From contig NZ_JAKTTI010000005.1 of assembly GCF_022427965.1 (NCBI RefSeq), positions 1 to 64,000 of the forward strand: 64,000 nt of DNA, given 5' to 3'. The translations under genes were made by a program, and so were the position numbers. Below the pieces are notes generated by a model. It searched no databases and was not told the DNA's origin. It saw only the letters and a list, made by a program, of their open reading frames with translations. Origin of the DNA: Fredinandcohnia quinoae. GTDB taxonomy: Bacteria > Bacillota > Bacilli > Bacillales > Bacillaceae_L. Shown here one piece after another: positions 16,854 to 26,449 of the stretch (positions within the stretch are counted from its first letter, which is position 1; the number at the start of each line of letters is the position of its first letter).

Positions 16854-16876
16854 AACCCCTCATTGCTGAGGGATTC
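16842..16876 (-). terminator. Terminator of asnS
   Basis: Minus-strand stem GAATCCCTC/GAGGGGTTC (16868-16876 and 16853-16861, one G-U pair), 6-base loop, then TTTTCTTTG. Confidence 0.8.
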
Positions 16877-16885
16877 TCATATTCT

Positions 16886-18178
16886 TTATGGATATAGTCT
16901 GTTAAGTAAACGTGGAAATGGAATTGTTTCACGAACGTGCTCAACACCGCTTATCCACGCAACAGTTCTCTCTAGTCCTAATCCAAAGCCAGGATGCGGT
17001 ACAGAACCGTATTGGCGTAATTCTAAATACCATTTATATGCATCACTAGTTAAGTTATGCTCTTCTAGTCTTTGTTTCATTAATTCGAAATCATGAATTC
17101 TTTCAGAACCGCCGATAATTTCTCCATAACCTTCAGGTGCAATCATATCTGCACATAACACAACATCGTCACGGTCTGGTGCCGGTTGCATATAGAAAGG
17201 TTTAATTGCTTTCGGATAATTTGTAATAAATACTGGTTTATCATAGCTTTCTGCAATAGCCGTTTCATGTGGGGCACCAAAGTCATCCCCCCACTTAATA
17301 TCTGTGAAGCCTTTTTCATGTAGGAATGTAATAGCTTCGTCATATGAGATACGTGGGAATGGTGCCTTAATATTTTCTAATTTTGATGTATCTCTTCCCA
17401 AAGTCTTAAGTTCAAGTTGGCAATTTTTCAATACTGATTGAACAATGTATGATACGTATTGCTCTTGGACTTGCAGGCTGTCTTCATGCTGATAAAATGC
17501 CATTTCAGGTTCAATCATCCAAAACTCAATTAAGTGACGACGAGTTTTTGACTTTTCAGCACGGAAAGTCGGCCCAAATGAAAATACTTTTCCTAAAGCC
17601 ATTGCCGCAGCTTCCATATATAATTGACCACTTTGTGATAAGTAAGCATCTTCATCAAAGTATTTTGTATTAAAAAGCTCAGTAGTACCCTCTGGAGCAC
17701 TTCCCGTTAAAATTGGAGGGTCAACCTTCACAAACCCATTATCATTAAAAAATTCATATGTAGAACGAATAATTTCATTTCGAATTTTCATAACAGCATG
17801 CTGTCTTTTTGAGCGTAACCAAAGATGACGATTATCCATCAAGAATTCAGTTCCATGTTCCTTAGGTGTAATCGGATAATCAACAGATGTATGAATAATT
17901 TCAAGACTAGTTACTGATAATTCATAGCCAAAAGGAGATCTTTCGTCTTCCCTTATAATACCTGTAACAAATAATGAAGATTCCTGTGTGATTGATTTTG
18001 CTGATTGAAAAATATCCTCGCCAACTTCTTCTTTAACGACAACGCCTTGAATAAAGCCTGTCCCATCTCTTAATTGTAAAAAGGCAATTTTACCACTTGA
18101 TCGTTTGTTTGCTAACCAAGCACCAATTGTAACTTCTTGTCCAACAAATTTACTTACCTCTGATATTGTTGTTTTCAC
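16886..18178 (-). CDS. asnS: Asparaginyl-tRNA synthetase
   Basis: A 430-residue class IIb synthetase that charges tRNA-Asn. The N-terminal OB-fold anticodon domain (residues 1-110) holds [18 protein letters not shown]; the catalytic core has motif 2 ([20 protein letters not shown], about 210-230) and motif 3 ([15 protein letters not shown], about 400). Length equals B. subtilis AsnS. It is a separate unit with its own terminator; I saw no T-box-like TGG-ACC element in the 168-base upstream gap. Confidence 0.97.
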   Translation of the reverse strand: MKTTISEVSKFVGQEVTIGAWLANKRSSGKIAFLQLRDGTGFIQGVVVKEEVGEDIFQSAKSITQESSLFVTGIIREDERSPFGYELSVTSLEIIHTSVDYPITPKEHGTEFLMDNRHLWLRSKRQHAVMKIRNEIIRSTYEFFNDNGFVKVDPPILTGSAPEGTTELFNTKYFDEDAYLSQSGQLYMEAAAMALGKVFSFGPTFRAEKSKTRRHLIEFWMIEPEMAFYQHEDSLQVQEQYVSYIVQSVLKNCQLELKTLGRDTSKLENIKAPFPRISYDEAITFLHEKGFTDIKWGDDFGAPHETAIAESYDKPVFITNYPKAIKPFYMQPAPDRDDVVLCADMIAPEGYGEIIGGSERIHDFELMKQRLEEHNLTSDAYKWYLELRQYGSVPHPGFGLGLERTVAWISGVEHVRETIPFPRLLNRLYP

Positions 18179-18297
18179 TACGTATGTCCCTCCAAAACCC
18201 TAAAGCCTTATGTAAGTTTTACTAATTTAAACCTTATTATATTATACATTTTCTCTAATTCGAAATGCAAATAAAGAATGGGTTCATGCCCAAACAA

Positions 18298-18329
18298 ATA
18301 AAAAAACCATATCCACTCTTTGAATATGA
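18298..18329 (-). terminator. Terminator of the ypmA-ypmB-aspB unit
   Basis: Minus-strand stem CATATTC/GGATATG (18322-18328 and 18308-18314), 7-base loop, followed by GTTTTTTTA. Confidence 0.75.
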
Positions 18330-18346
18330 TTTTTTCATACAGGTTA

Positions 18347-19534
18347 TTAACCCATTTTTTGTACGACAAATTGATGTATCCTTTTTATTGCCTCTTCTAA
18401 TTGTTCCAATGAGGTAGCATAGGAAAGCCGTATATTATTCGGTGCTCCAAAGCCAGACCCTGGAATAACTGCAACAAGGGCTTCCTCTAACAAGGCAGCA
18501 GCAAATTCATCTACATCTTTATAGCCAGTAAGCTTTGCAGCCTCTTTCGCATTTGGGAATAAATAAAATGCCCCTTGTGGTTTTACACAAGTGATACCAG
18601 GTATTTCAATTAACTGATTGTAGATTACATCAAGACGAGCCTCGAATGCTTTTCTCATTACCTCTACAGCTTCTTGTGAGCCTTCATAAGCTGCAATTGA
18701 CGCATATTGAGCAATAGAAGTCGGATTCGAAATGCTGTGGCTGGATAAGTCAGTCATGCTTGTGATAATATCTTTCGGACCAGCAGCATATCCAATTCTC
18801 CATCCAGTCATCGAGTGAGACTTTGATAAACCATTAATCAGAATTGTTTTCTCTTTTATTTTGTTATTTATTTGGGCAATTGAATAGTGTTGTGTTCCGA
18901 AATACACAAGTTTTTCGTATATTTCGTCAGATATAATCCAAATATCATGTTTTATACATATTTCTCCAATTGCTTCAAGTTCTTCCTTCGAATAAATCAT
19001 TCCTGTTGGATTACTAGGAGAATTAATAATGAGTGCAACAGTCTTCGAAGTTATTGCTTTTTCCAGCTGGTCAGGTGTAATTTTATATTCATTTCCTTCA
19101 TTACCTTCAATGAAGACTGGTACACCTTCAGCAAGCTTAACCTGCTCAGGATAGCTTACCCAATAAGGAATTGGAATAATTACCTCATCACCTTTGTTTA
19201 AGAGCACTTGGAATAAGGAATATAAGACAAATTTCGCACCTGTTCCAACAATTATTTCATTGGGATTATATTGTAATTGTTGATCCATTAATAGTTTTTT
19301 ACAAATTGCCTTTTTAAGCGTAGGTAAACCTGCAGATGCTGTATATTTTGTATGACCTTCTTTCATTGCCATTATTGCTGCTTCGATAATATGGTCAGGA
19401 GTATTAAAATCAGGTTCTCCAGCACCAAGCCCAATAATATCATAGCCATTTTCCTTTAATTCCTTTGCCTTTGCAGTTATTGCTAACGTAGAAGATGGTG
19501 TCAGAGCTGCAACACGATTTGCTAATTTCATCAT
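18347..19534 (-). CDS. aspB: Aspartate aminotransferase (class I PLP)
   Basis: A 395-residue PLP enzyme interconverting aspartate and oxaloacetate with glutamate. Residues seen: N-terminal GAGEPDFNTPDHI (about 36-48), SPSNPTG, the PLP-binding Lys in SKSHSMTGWRIGYA (about 237), and the substrate-carboxylate Arg in NNIRLSYATS near the end. It lies just downstream of ypmB (14 bases). Two ATGs in tandem start the gene; either works with the GGGGGAAAA site. Together with asnS it supplies the Asp/Asn branch. Confidence 0.95.
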   Translation of the reverse strand: MMKLANRVAALTPSSTLAITAKAKELKENGYDIIGLGAGEPDFNTPDHIIEAAIMAMKEGHTKYTASAGLPTLKKAICKKLLMDQQLQYNPNEIIVGTGAKFVLYSLFQVLLNKGDEVIIPIPYWVSYPEQVKLAEGVPVFIEGNEGNEYKITPDQLEKAITSKTVALIINSPSNPTGMIYSKEELEAIGEICIKHDIWIISDEIYEKLVYFGTQHYSIAQINNKIKEKTILINGLSKSHSMTGWRIGYAAGPKDIITSMTDLSSHSISNPTSIAQYASIAAYEGSQEAVEVMRKAFEARLDVIYNQLIEIPGITCVKPQGAFYLFPNAKEAAKLTGYKDVDEFAAALLEEALVAVIPGSGFGAPNNIRLSYATSLEQLEEAIKRIHQFVVQKMG

Positions 19535-19548
19535 TTTTCCCCCTAACC

Positions 19549-20019
19549 TTAAGGTTTAATCGAATTTCGATATTTTCCTGTTTCAAAATATAGTTTATAA
19601 TAAGTCAACCGATTATCTTCTCCGATATAAATAATTTCCCAAATAGGAAGATGATCTTCAATTCCCAATTTTATCGAACGAATTTCTTTAGGATTTCTTT
19701 CTTTTGAAAGTATATGTAGTGCTTCTTCTTCAGTGATTCCTTCACTTACTTTTCGCAAGACAACATCACCTTTATTTTCAGGAACCCAAACAATAATCTC
19801 CTCATCATCTTGATTTTTCCCTAAAATAACTTGATATGCATTTGTACCATAATATGAATAAGTATTCTCTATTGATTGTAAGTCGGTATTCTCTAATGCA
19901 ATTTGGGTTGCCTTTTCTTCAGCTTGTTTGACTGGCTCAAATGCACTTTGATAAATACTTATAGCCCTCCAAACAACAAGAATTAATATAATGATAATAA
20001 TAAAAATCCATTTTTTCAT
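19549..20019 (-). CDS. ypmB: YpmB-family membrane-anchored protein (PepSY-like)
   Basis: A 156-residue protein with one N-terminal membrane anchor (WIFIIIIILILVVWRAISIY) and an extracellular part. The outside portion has two PepSY-like repeats: first around QAEEKATQIALENTDLQSI, second around SEGITEEEALHILSKE, with a strand ending LPIWEIIYI. YpmB is conserved beside aspB in bacilli; its function is unknown. It lies between ypmA and aspB with short gaps, so one transcript is likely. Confidence 0.85.
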   Translation of the reverse strand: MKKWIFIIIIILILVVWRAISIYQSAFEPVKQAEEKATQIALENTDLQSIENTYSYYGTNAYQVILGKNQDDEEIIVWVPENKGDVVLRKVSEGITEEEALHILSKERNPKEIRSIKLGIEDHLPIWEIIYIGEDNRLTYYKLYFETGKYRNSIKP

Positions 20020-20034
20020 AATAATATTTCTTCT

Positions 20035-20205
20035 TTACGTTCGATATATCGTAAATACAGCTATATTTTGATCTTTTTCATCAAGAGCTAGTCCAAACAT
20101 TAAGTCCTCTTGTTTTAATGTTCGATTTAAGCTATCAACAATTTTATATAAATCAGGTGTATTAGAAAGTTTTACAGTAGATAATACCTCAATTTTGCTT
20201 TCCAA
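20035..20205 (-). CDS. ypmA: YpmA-family protein (DUF4264)
   Basis: A 56-residue cytoplasmic protein, conserved in bacilli, of unknown function. The start is a TTG at 20205: GAGGAGGAG precedes it and the resulting 56 residues (ESKIEVLSTVKLSNTPDLYK...) equal the family length. The open frame extends 21 residues further upstream, but that part has no ribosome site. Fold looks beta-alpha-beta (KIEVLSTVKL, DLYKIVDSLNRTL, IAVFTIY). Directly upstream of ypmB. Confidence 0.82.
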   Translation of the reverse strand: MESKIEVLSTVKLSNTPDLYKIVDSLNRTLKQEDLMFGLALDEKDQNIAVFTIYRT

Positions 20206-20409
20206 AAAAAGCTCCTCCTCATGCATCACAAATTTTACTACACATACGATTATTTTGTTTGGCAACAATATAAGTACTACAACTTAATGTTGAAGTATTC
20301 TCATCTCATTATAACAGTTAGTAAGTGATATACGTACTAAAATTTTGACTAAAAAATATCTTCTATCCCATGTTTAATACCTGTCGATAATCTTAGCGGC
20401 AGGTCTTCT

Positions 20410-21231
20410 TTATGGAAATGGAATAACCTCGTAGTTAGTTCCATTATACTTAATAGTAACATTGCCAAATTGCTTCGTATAATATATATCAATCCAAGTA
20501 CTATTAAGTCTTTCCAATACGTCTTGGCTTGGCAGTTGTCCCCTTTTGTGAAAAATAATTGCAATTTGTGGATCCACATATGAAACAAATCGTTCTGTAG
20601 TTCCTCTCTGACTTCCAAAATCAGCAACCTTCAAAATGTTCGTGTTGGGAAGACCTTTTATTGATTGCATAGATTTTTCCAGTTCAGAGTTTGAACTAGT
20701 CATATATAGTGTTTCATTTGTCCCAAATTGAAACATTAAATCCATACCTAATGATCCTGAGGAATCTTTTGATTCGTTCATTACCTTCACAAAATGATTC
20801 TTCGAAAAATGATAAACATCTCCATTTTCCCATAAAGTTTTAGGGTTATTTGGTAGTATTAATGAATTTGAAAAATGGGATCCGATCACGATTTTTGCTT
20901 TTTTATATCTCTCCACTAACCAACCCAAATTAGCAATAAATTCTGGTTCATCCTTCGTTAAAATAATCGTTGTTAATTTTGTAACATTATATAAAACTAA
21001 AAGTTCTTCTAATTCCTTTTTCGTTCCTTCTCCACCTGTATTTACTAGTACATTTTCTCCGTTAGGCAAGTGAATTAACGTAGACTCTCCATCTGATAAA
21101 TTCAGGAATGTCATCGCAATTTCGTCATCTGAAAGTTTGATATTTATTTTTTCAATAGTAGCAGAAGTCTTATTCGGAAGACTTAAAAGCAATAAACCGA
21201 TGCTAATGAATACAAATACAACTTTCTTCAC
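20410..21231 (-). CDS. Secreted ComEC-type metallo-beta-lactamase-fold protein, metal ligands lost
   Basis: A 273-residue protein with an N-terminal signal segment (VVFVFISIGLLLLSLP, cleavage probably after TSA). The body follows the ComEC-type MBL pattern: MTFLNLSDGESTLIHLPNGE corresponds to the usual FLDVGQGDA...LPNG. However the metal motif HxDxDH is replaced by LTKDEPEFIANLG, and the later HHG by ADFGSQRGTTERFV. So it should not bind two zincs and is probably not a hydrolase (inference). B. subtilis has no gene here between dinG and ypmA as I recall it. It is transcribed with the same orientation as dinG, 55 bases downstream. Possible roles are ligand or DNA binding outside the membrane, which the sequence cannot decide. 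Confidence 0.7.
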   Translation of the reverse strand: MKKVVFVFISIGLLLLSLPNKTSATIEKINIKLSDDEIAMTFLNLSDGESTLIHLPNGENVLVNTGGEGTKKELEELLVLYNVTKLTTIILTKDEPEFIANLGWLVERYKKAKIVIGSHFSNSLILPNNPKTLWENGDVYHFSKNHFVKVMNESKDSSGSLGMDLMFQFGTNETLYMTSSNSELEKSMQSIKGLPNTNILKVADFGSQRGTTERFVSYVDPQIAIIFHKRGQLPSQDVLERLNSTWIDIYYTKQFGNVTIKYNGTNYEVIPFP

Positions 21232-21285
21232 CTTTTACCCTCCATCATTTAAATGACCATTGTTTTCATTTACTAGTGATTATTG

Positions 21286-24051
21286 CTATAACCAATTATC
21301 AATTTCTTGTAGCAATGACTGCAGTGGTTGTTCGAAAATGGTCATAGTAGGAAGAGACGATAAAAATTTCTTCCCATAACTTGTCGTTGTTATTCTTCGA
21401 TCCATGATGAATAAAATACCTTTATCATTTTCTGACCGAATTAGTCGACCTACTCCTTGTTTAAAACGAATGACTGCTTCTGGTAAGGATAATTCGTGAA
21501 AAGGATCTCCACCTGCTTCAGTTATCATTTTTGCTCTCGTTGAAAAAACAGGATCATTTGGTGGAGCAAATGGAAGTCTTACCATTATCAATGCAGATAG
21601 ATCATCTCCTGGTATATCGACACCTTCCCAAAAACTATTCGTTCCTAATAGAATAGCTTTATCAAATGCTTGGAAATTTTTTGTCAACTTTGTACGACTA
21701 CCACCACTAATACCTTGTGCAATTAAAATAAAATTATCTAAAATTAAAATTTTCTTTAAGATTTCATATGTACTTTTTAGCATTTCATATGAAGTAAATA
21801 AAACTAACATTCTTCCATTTGTCCTAATAGCAATTTCAGCAATTTGGAGAGCGAGTGAGTGTACATATTCATCAATTGGTACCGAATTAATTACAGGCAT
21901 ATCATTAGGAATCATTATTTTCGCTTGATTCTTATAATCAAAGGTTGATTTTAACAAAAGTGTTAAGGGCTGAAAATCAGTTAACCCATTTTTTTCGATT
22001 ACATATTCAAACGTGTTATCAATGGTTAATGTGGCTGAGGTTAAAATAACACTTTTTTTATTTTGATAAAAGGTATCAGCCAATCTATCGGCAATTTCAA
22101 TTGGTTCACGATATAAATTTGCAGAATTTAATGGACCTTTTGGGTCGAGTTCAATCCAAGAAATATATTTTTTTTGATTATCCAGCAAAAATTTTTCAAG
22201 CTCAATTATTGCAGCTCCAAGCTCTTCATAACTTGCAAAATAATCGTGAACTATCCCTTTATGTAAAGGCGTTGTCATTGAGTCATAATTGGAAAAGACA
22301 TCCTGCTGGAGTCTTACAGAGACAATAATTTCCTTAAAATGAATTTTTATTCTCGATTGTAATTCAAGTATTTCTTGCCATATTCCACCTGATTCTTTTG
22401 ACGAATCAAGCAAATATTGAATTCGGTATGTGTTATCGTTTTGCTTATTATTTTTAATAACCATGTTATGAATTGACCTAAACAGATCACTAATATTAAT
22501 TTTTAATTCTTTTATTAATATATCAATTAACTGAAACGAAGAATCATCCAAACCAACGTTAGTAAATATCTTTTTTGACTGCATTAATAGGCCATGACTA
22601 TCTAATATTCCAATTTGTGTGATAATCGAATGGAATTGTATATAGTTCACCTTTTGTCCAAGATATTTCCGACCGATTGGTTCTAAATGATGGGCTTCGT
22701 CCACAATTATGTACTGATAGGATGGCAAATAAGCATGATTGTTCATAATATTGGAATATAAAAGAGCATGATTCGTAATGATAATATCCGCTTTTTCTGC
22801 CTGTTTCCTCGCTCGTTTATAAAAGCACCTTGACTCCCAAGGGCAATCTCTTATTGTATTCTCTGTTCGATTACATTTAACCTTTTCCCATAGTATTTTT
22901 CCCCCGGAAGGTAAATGAATTTCATCAATATCTCCAGTTTCTGTTTCTGTCAACCATATTAAGATTTGAGCTTTTGAAAGATTTTCATCATAATTATCAC
23001 TTTCTTCATATAAGACTTGTTCAAATTTTCTTAGTGATAAATAGTGTCCGATCCCCTTGAGTAATGCAATATTTATAGGAAAAGGAAAGATTTCTTTTAT
23101 CTTGGGTATATCCCGCTCCAGCAATTGCTGTTGAAGTTGTATCGTATGTGTACTAATGACCACTCGTTCATTTATCTTTGCAAAATAGATTGAAGGAAGT
23201 AAATATGCTAATGTTTTACCGATCCCCGTCCCAGCTTCAACTAAAGCATGTTGATTAGTTTCCATCGCATTAAGTATGAATGTAAGCATTTCAAGCTGGC
23301 CTTGACGAAGACTAACATCTTCAAGTATGTTTGATAACTTGACATTTTCCAAGTCACTGATAAAACTGTCCTTTTCAACAGTACATTTTTTCAAGGCAAG
23401 TCCTCGATAAACATCATATTCTTTTTCTTCATCTAAAAATTCAGATCTTTTCGTTATAATCTCTTCTAATATTTCATACAGGTCACTTTTTAAATGTTTT
23501 GAAAGTGATAATAATTTTCTTAAAGTTACAAGTGGAAGTTTATTTAATTTCGCAAATATCTTAAGTAGGATTTCTGCAGTTACCTCTGCATCACTATCAG
23601 CTTGATGTGGATTGTCATGGACTAATGAAAAGCTTTCAGCTAGCTGCCCTAATTTATAGCTATCAGCCCATGGTAGCATAATTCTTGATAATTCAACTGT
23701 GTCAATTGTAAGACAATCAAAAAATTCATAACCGCAATTTTCAAATTCTATTTGTAAAAAGGATAGATCAAATGGGACATTATGGGCAACAAAATATGAA
23801 TCTTCAAATAACGAAATAATTTCAGGAGCAATTATTGAAAATTCTGGAGCATTTGCAACTACATCATTTGAAATTCCTGTTAACTGTTCGATGAATTGCG
23901 GAATATCTCTGTTAGGGTTAACAAATGACGCAAAGCGTTCGACAATTTCTCCGTCCTCAATTACAACTGCAGCAAACTGGATAATTTTATCATCTTTTTT
24001 CGGTATATTGCCCGTTGTTTCTAAATCTACTACAACAAACCGGTTTTTCAT
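21286..24051 (-). CDS. dinG: DinG-family exonuclease/helicase-like protein
   Basis: A 921-residue two-part protein. Residues 1-170 form a DnaQ-like 3'-5' exonuclease (VVDLETTG motif, NVPFDLSFLQ, HQADSDAEVTAEIL). From about 240 on is an XPD/Rad3-type superfamily 2 helicase core: Walker A AGTGIGKT (273-280), DEAH in VDEAHHLEP, and motif VI region FKQGVGRLIRS near the end. In the position of the XPD iron-sulfur loop only three cysteines are seen (VKCNRT, RDCPWESRCF), so a full 4Fe-4S cluster is doubtful. In S. aureus the equivalent is reported as an exonuclease rather than helicase (family knowledge). Separated from panD by a terminator. Confidence 0.93.
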   Translation of the reverse strand: MKNRFVVVDLETTGNIPKKDDKIIQFAAVVIEDGEIVERFASFVNPNRDIPQFIEQLTGISNDVVANAPEFSIIAPEIISLFEDSYFVAHNVPFDLSFLQIEFENCGYEFFDCLTIDTVELSRIMLPWADSYKLGQLAESFSLVHDNPHQADSDAEVTAEILLKIFAKLNKLPLVTLRKLLSLSKHLKSDLYEILEEIITKRSEFLDEEKEYDVYRGLALKKCTVEKDSFISDLENVKLSNILEDVSLRQGQLEMLTFILNAMETNQHALVEAGTGIGKTLAYLLPSIYFAKINERVVISTHTIQLQQQLLERDIPKIKEIFPFPINIALLKGIGHYLSLRKFEQVLYEESDNYDENLSKAQILIWLTETETGDIDEIHLPSGGKILWEKVKCNRTENTIRDCPWESRCFYKRARKQAEKADIIITNHALLYSNIMNNHAYLPSYQYIIVDEAHHLEPIGRKYLGQKVNYIQFHSIITQIGILDSHGLLMQSKKIFTNVGLDDSSFQLIDILIKELKINISDLFRSIHNMVIKNNKQNDNTYRIQYLLDSSKESGGIWQEILELQSRIKIHFKEIIVSVRLQQDVFSNYDSMTTPLHKGIVHDYFASYEELGAAIIELEKFLLDNQKKYISWIELDPKGPLNSANLYREPIEIADRLADTFYQNKKSVILTSATLTIDNTFEYVIEKNGLTDFQPLTLLLKSTFDYKNQAKIMIPNDMPVINSVPIDEYVHSLALQIAEIAIRTNGRMLVLFTSYEMLKSTYEILKKILILDNFILIAQGISGGSRTKLTKNFQAFDKAILLGTNSFWEGVDIPGDDLSALIMVRLPFAPPNDPVFSTRAKMITEAGGDPFHELSLPEAVIRFKQGVGRLIRSENDKGILFIMDRRITTTSYGKKFLSSLPTMTIFEQPLQSLLQEIDNWL

Positions 24052-24080
24052 TAATTTTCACCTCCTCTATCCATATATGT

Positions 24081-24103
24081 AAAAAACCCCCGTAAGAAGG
24101 GGG
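24081..24103 (-). terminator. Terminator of panBCD
   Basis: Minus-strand stem CCCCC/GGGGG (24099-24103 and 24087-24091) with a 7-base loop and six T, between panD and dinG. Confidence 0.85.
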
Positions 24104-24107
24104 ATTG

Positions 24108-24491
24108 TTATAAAATAGTAGATGCTGGTTCCTGGTAAAGTAATTCTTTAATTTGATTATGCTCATCCATTATGGCAACCTTTGGTTTATGTGCGGCAAC
24201 CTTTTCTTCTGGAATCAACGCATACGAAATCACAATAATTACATCATCTTTTTGAACGAGGCGTGCTGCAGCACCGTTTAAGCAAAATACACCACTACCT
24301 CTTTCTCCTGGGATAATATAAGTCTCAAGACGTGCCCCATTGTTATTATTTACAATTTGAACTTTTTCATTAGCAATCATTCCTACCGAATCAAGGACGT
24401 CTTCATCTATTGTGATACTACCTACATAATTAAGATTAGCTTCTGTAACATGAGCTCGGTGAATTTTTGCATTCATCATTGTCCGAAACAT
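24108..24491 (-). CDS. panD: Aspartate 1-decarboxylase (pantothenate pathway)
   Basis: A 127-residue pyruvoyl enzyme that makes beta-alanine from aspartate. The proenzyme self-cleaves between Gly24 and Ser25 in NYVGSITID; Ser25 becomes the pyruvoyl group. Lys9 (MMNAKIHRA) and the [15 protein letters not shown] loop are present. Third gene of panB-panC-panD. Confidence 0.97.
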   Translation of the reverse strand: MFRTMMNAKIHRAHVTEANLNYVGSITIDEDVLDSVGMIANEKVQIVNNNNGARLETYIIPGERGSGVFCLNGAAARLVQKDDVIIVISYALIPEEKVAAHKPKVAIMDEHNQIKELLYQEPASTIL

Positions 24492-24520
24492 GATGCTCCC
24501 CCTTTAACCCCTGAATAAAG

Positions 24521-25366
24521 TTAAACAACAAATGTTATATTATCAATTAGTCTCGCTTTTGTAAACTTGACAGCAACAGCAATAATTATTTTCCCTGAAA
24601 TCTCTGGTAGTACTTCTAATTCCGGATAGCTATAGATCTCAACATAGTCAATTTCTCCTACCGTATGATTAGAAATATGCTTTCTGATAATTGCTTCAAT
24701 CTTTGATGGATTTCTTAGACCATTTTGAATTTCTAATTTTGCTATCTTTAAGCTTTTATATAGATGTGGTGCTTCTACTCGTTCTTTGGCAGTTAAATAA
24801 ACATTTCTTGAGCTTTTTGCAAGACCATCTGCTTCACGTACGATTTCAACTGGGATGAGTTCAATAGGGAAATTAAAATCATGAATTAACCCAGCAACAA
24901 CTGCAACCTGCTGAGCGTCCTTTAAGCCAAAATATGCTCGATCAGGCATAATGATATTAAATAGTTTAACGAGGACTGTAGCAACTCCGTCAAAGTGTCC
25001 AGATCTCTTCCTACCACATAATACATTAACCCTTGATTTTACCTTTACGGATAGAGAAGGTTCACTTGGGTACATCTCCTCAGTACTTGGATAAAAAAGA
25101 ATATCAACATTTTGCCCTGTTGCCATTTTTTGATCATGTTCAAAATCACGAGGGTATGCATCAAAATCCTCATTTGGTCCAAATTGTAGTGGATTTACGA
25201 AAATACTTATAACAACGATATCATTTTCTGCACGTGCTTGCTTTATTAATGTCATATGTCCTTCATGCAAATAGCCCATTGTTGGCACAAATCCTACTGT
25301 TCGACCGCTTTTACGTTCTTTTACAGTGAAATCCTGCATTTCTCTAGCAGATGTTATGACCTTCAT
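24521..25366 (-). CDS. panC: Pantothenate synthetase
   Basis: A 281-residue ligase joining pantoate and beta-alanine with ATP. The nucleotide-binding motifs are present: [14 protein letters not shown] (HIGH-type, about 29-42), [13 protein letters not shown], and the AKSSRN segment equivalent to KMSKS (about 185). It overlaps panB by four bases (ATGA), showing translational coupling. Confidence 0.97.
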   Translation of the reverse strand: MKVITSAREMQDFTVKERKSGRTVGFVPTMGYLHEGHMTLIKQARAENDIVVISIFVNPLQFGPNEDFDAYPRDFEHDQKMATGQNVDILFYPSTEEMYPSEPSLSVKVKSRVNVLCGRKRSGHFDGVATVLVKLFNIIMPDRAYFGLKDAQQVAVVAGLIHDFNFPIELIPVEIVREADGLAKSSRNVYLTAKERVEAPHLYKSLKIAKLEIQNGLRNPSKIEAIIRKHISNHTVGEIDYVEIYSYPELEVLPEISGKIIIAVAVKFTKARLIDNITFVV

Positions 25367-26199
25367 TTTTTTCCTCCATATAATGTAGCAAGTTCTTCTT
25401 CATTCATCGTAAACATATGCTGTTCTTCTGGAAATTGTATACTTTTCACTTCTGATACATATTGTTTTAAACCATTTAAAATTGGTTCATTCACTGAAGT
25501 AAACTTTTTCACAAATTTTGGTACTCGATCAATTCCATATGATATTACATCATGAAAGACAAGGACTTGTCCATCAGTTTTATTACCAGCACCAATTCCA
25601 ATTGTTGGAATCGTAAGCGCGTTTGTGACCTCTTCTCCCAATTGTTTAGGCACACATTCGAGAACTAATGCAATTGCGCCTGCCTGCTCACATTTTTGAG
25701 CATCAGTGATTAGCTGTCTTGCACTTTCAGCATCTCTTCCTTGCACCTTGTAACCACCAAGTACACCGACTGCTTGAGGTGTTAAACCTAAATGTGCAAC
25801 GACAGGAATACCAGCTTTCGTTAATGTTTCAATTGTATGAATTACTTCATTTGCACCTTCAACCTTGACTGCATGAGCACCCGCTTCTTGGACAATTCTC
25901 GCTGCATTTTTTAATGTGTCTGATTTTGATATATGATAGGACATAAAGGGCATATCCGTTACGATAAATGTATTTTTTGCTCCTCGCTTAACTGCCTTCG
26001 TATGATGGATCATTTCATCAACCGTTACCGGGATTGTAGATTCATAGCCTAACACAACCATTCCTAGTGAGTCCCCAACTAAAATCATATCAACCTCTGC
26101 TTCTTCAGCAAGTTTTGCTGACGGATAGTCATATGCTGTTAACATCGCAATAGGTTCTTTATTTTGTTTCATTTTCAAAAAATCAGTAGTTTGTTTCAT
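25363..26199 (-). CDS. panB: 3-methyl-2-oxobutanoate hydroxymethyltransferase
   Basis: The first committed enzyme of pantothenate synthesis: it adds a hydroxymethyl group from methylene-THF to ketoisovalerate. Magnesium-site motifs [12 protein letters not shown] (Asp) and KVEGANEV (Glu) are visible, plus GIGAG near the end. ATG 26199 (MKQTTDF) is the start, set by AAGGAGGAAAC; the open frame runs 22 residues further without support. 278 residues, the normal length. The 250-base region upstream holds a candidate leader RNA. Confidence 0.96.
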   Translation of the reverse strand: MKQTTDFLKMKQNKEPIAMLTAYDYPSAKLAEEAEVDMILVGDSLGMVVLGYESTIPVTVDEMIHHTKAVKRGAKNTFIVTDMPFMSYHISKSDTLKNAARIVQEAGAHAVKVEGANEVIHTIETLTKAGIPVVAHLGLTPQAVGVLGGYKVQGRDAESARQLITDAQKCEQAGAIALVLECVPKQLGEEVTNALTIPTIGIGAGNKTDGQVLVFHDVISYGIDRVPKFVKKFTSVNEPILNGLKQYVSEVKSIQFPEEQHMFTMNEEELATLYGGKK

Positions 26200-26248
26200 C
26201 TTAGTTTCCTCCTTCTTAATAAAGAGGTGATGAATTAGCAATGACAAT

Positions 26249-26275
26249 AAAAAAACTTCTTTCACAAGAAAGAAG
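26249..26275 (-). terminator. Terminator-like hairpin just upstream of panB
   Basis: Minus-strand stem CTTCTTTC/GAAAGAAG (8 bp, 4-base loop) followed by seven T. It sits 175 bases past the birA stop and 50 bases before the panB start. It could end the birA message or serve as the expression platform of a panB leader. Confidence 0.8.
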
Positions 26276-26385
26276 GATTATTGATCAGAAATTGGCATAT
26301 TTCATCCCTCTGTCCCTGTCTAATGGATCAAGGCAGAATACAAAAATATTTAATTTTATTTCCATATTTTTTTTATTGCAAAGGT

Positions 26386-26425
26386 GTGGTTCCAAATGGA
26401 TACCACCCGGTTCTCCTGAATTATA
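26386..26425 (-). promoter_or_regulatory. Candidate panB leader: -10 box plus bulged hairpin (possible pan motif)
   Basis: On the minus strand TATAAT (26420-26425) lies just after the birA stop. About 10 bases beyond the expected start is a hairpin GTGGT-A-TCC/GGA-ACCAC with a single bulged A (26406-26386). Known pan-motif RNAs sit upstream of panBCD in Firmicutes and are hairpins with bulged adenosines. The match is by position and general shape only; no covariance test was possible. Confidence 0.35.
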
Positions 26426-26449
26426 TCAAATAAACACTAACCATTTCTA

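Noticed and set aside
18179-18346. T-box or other leader ahead of asnS
   Set aside because: No TGGNACC-type element and no paired antiterminator/terminator was seen in this gap.
20349-20627. 92-codon minus-strand frame overlapping the MBL-like gene
   Set aside because: Lies in another frame of the MBL-like gene with no ribosome site.
26386-26406. T-box-like GGGTGGTATC near panB
   Set aside because: It resembles the T-box GGGTGGNACC only partly, and lies at the very 5' end of the leader instead of beside the terminator; panB is also not an expected T-box gene.
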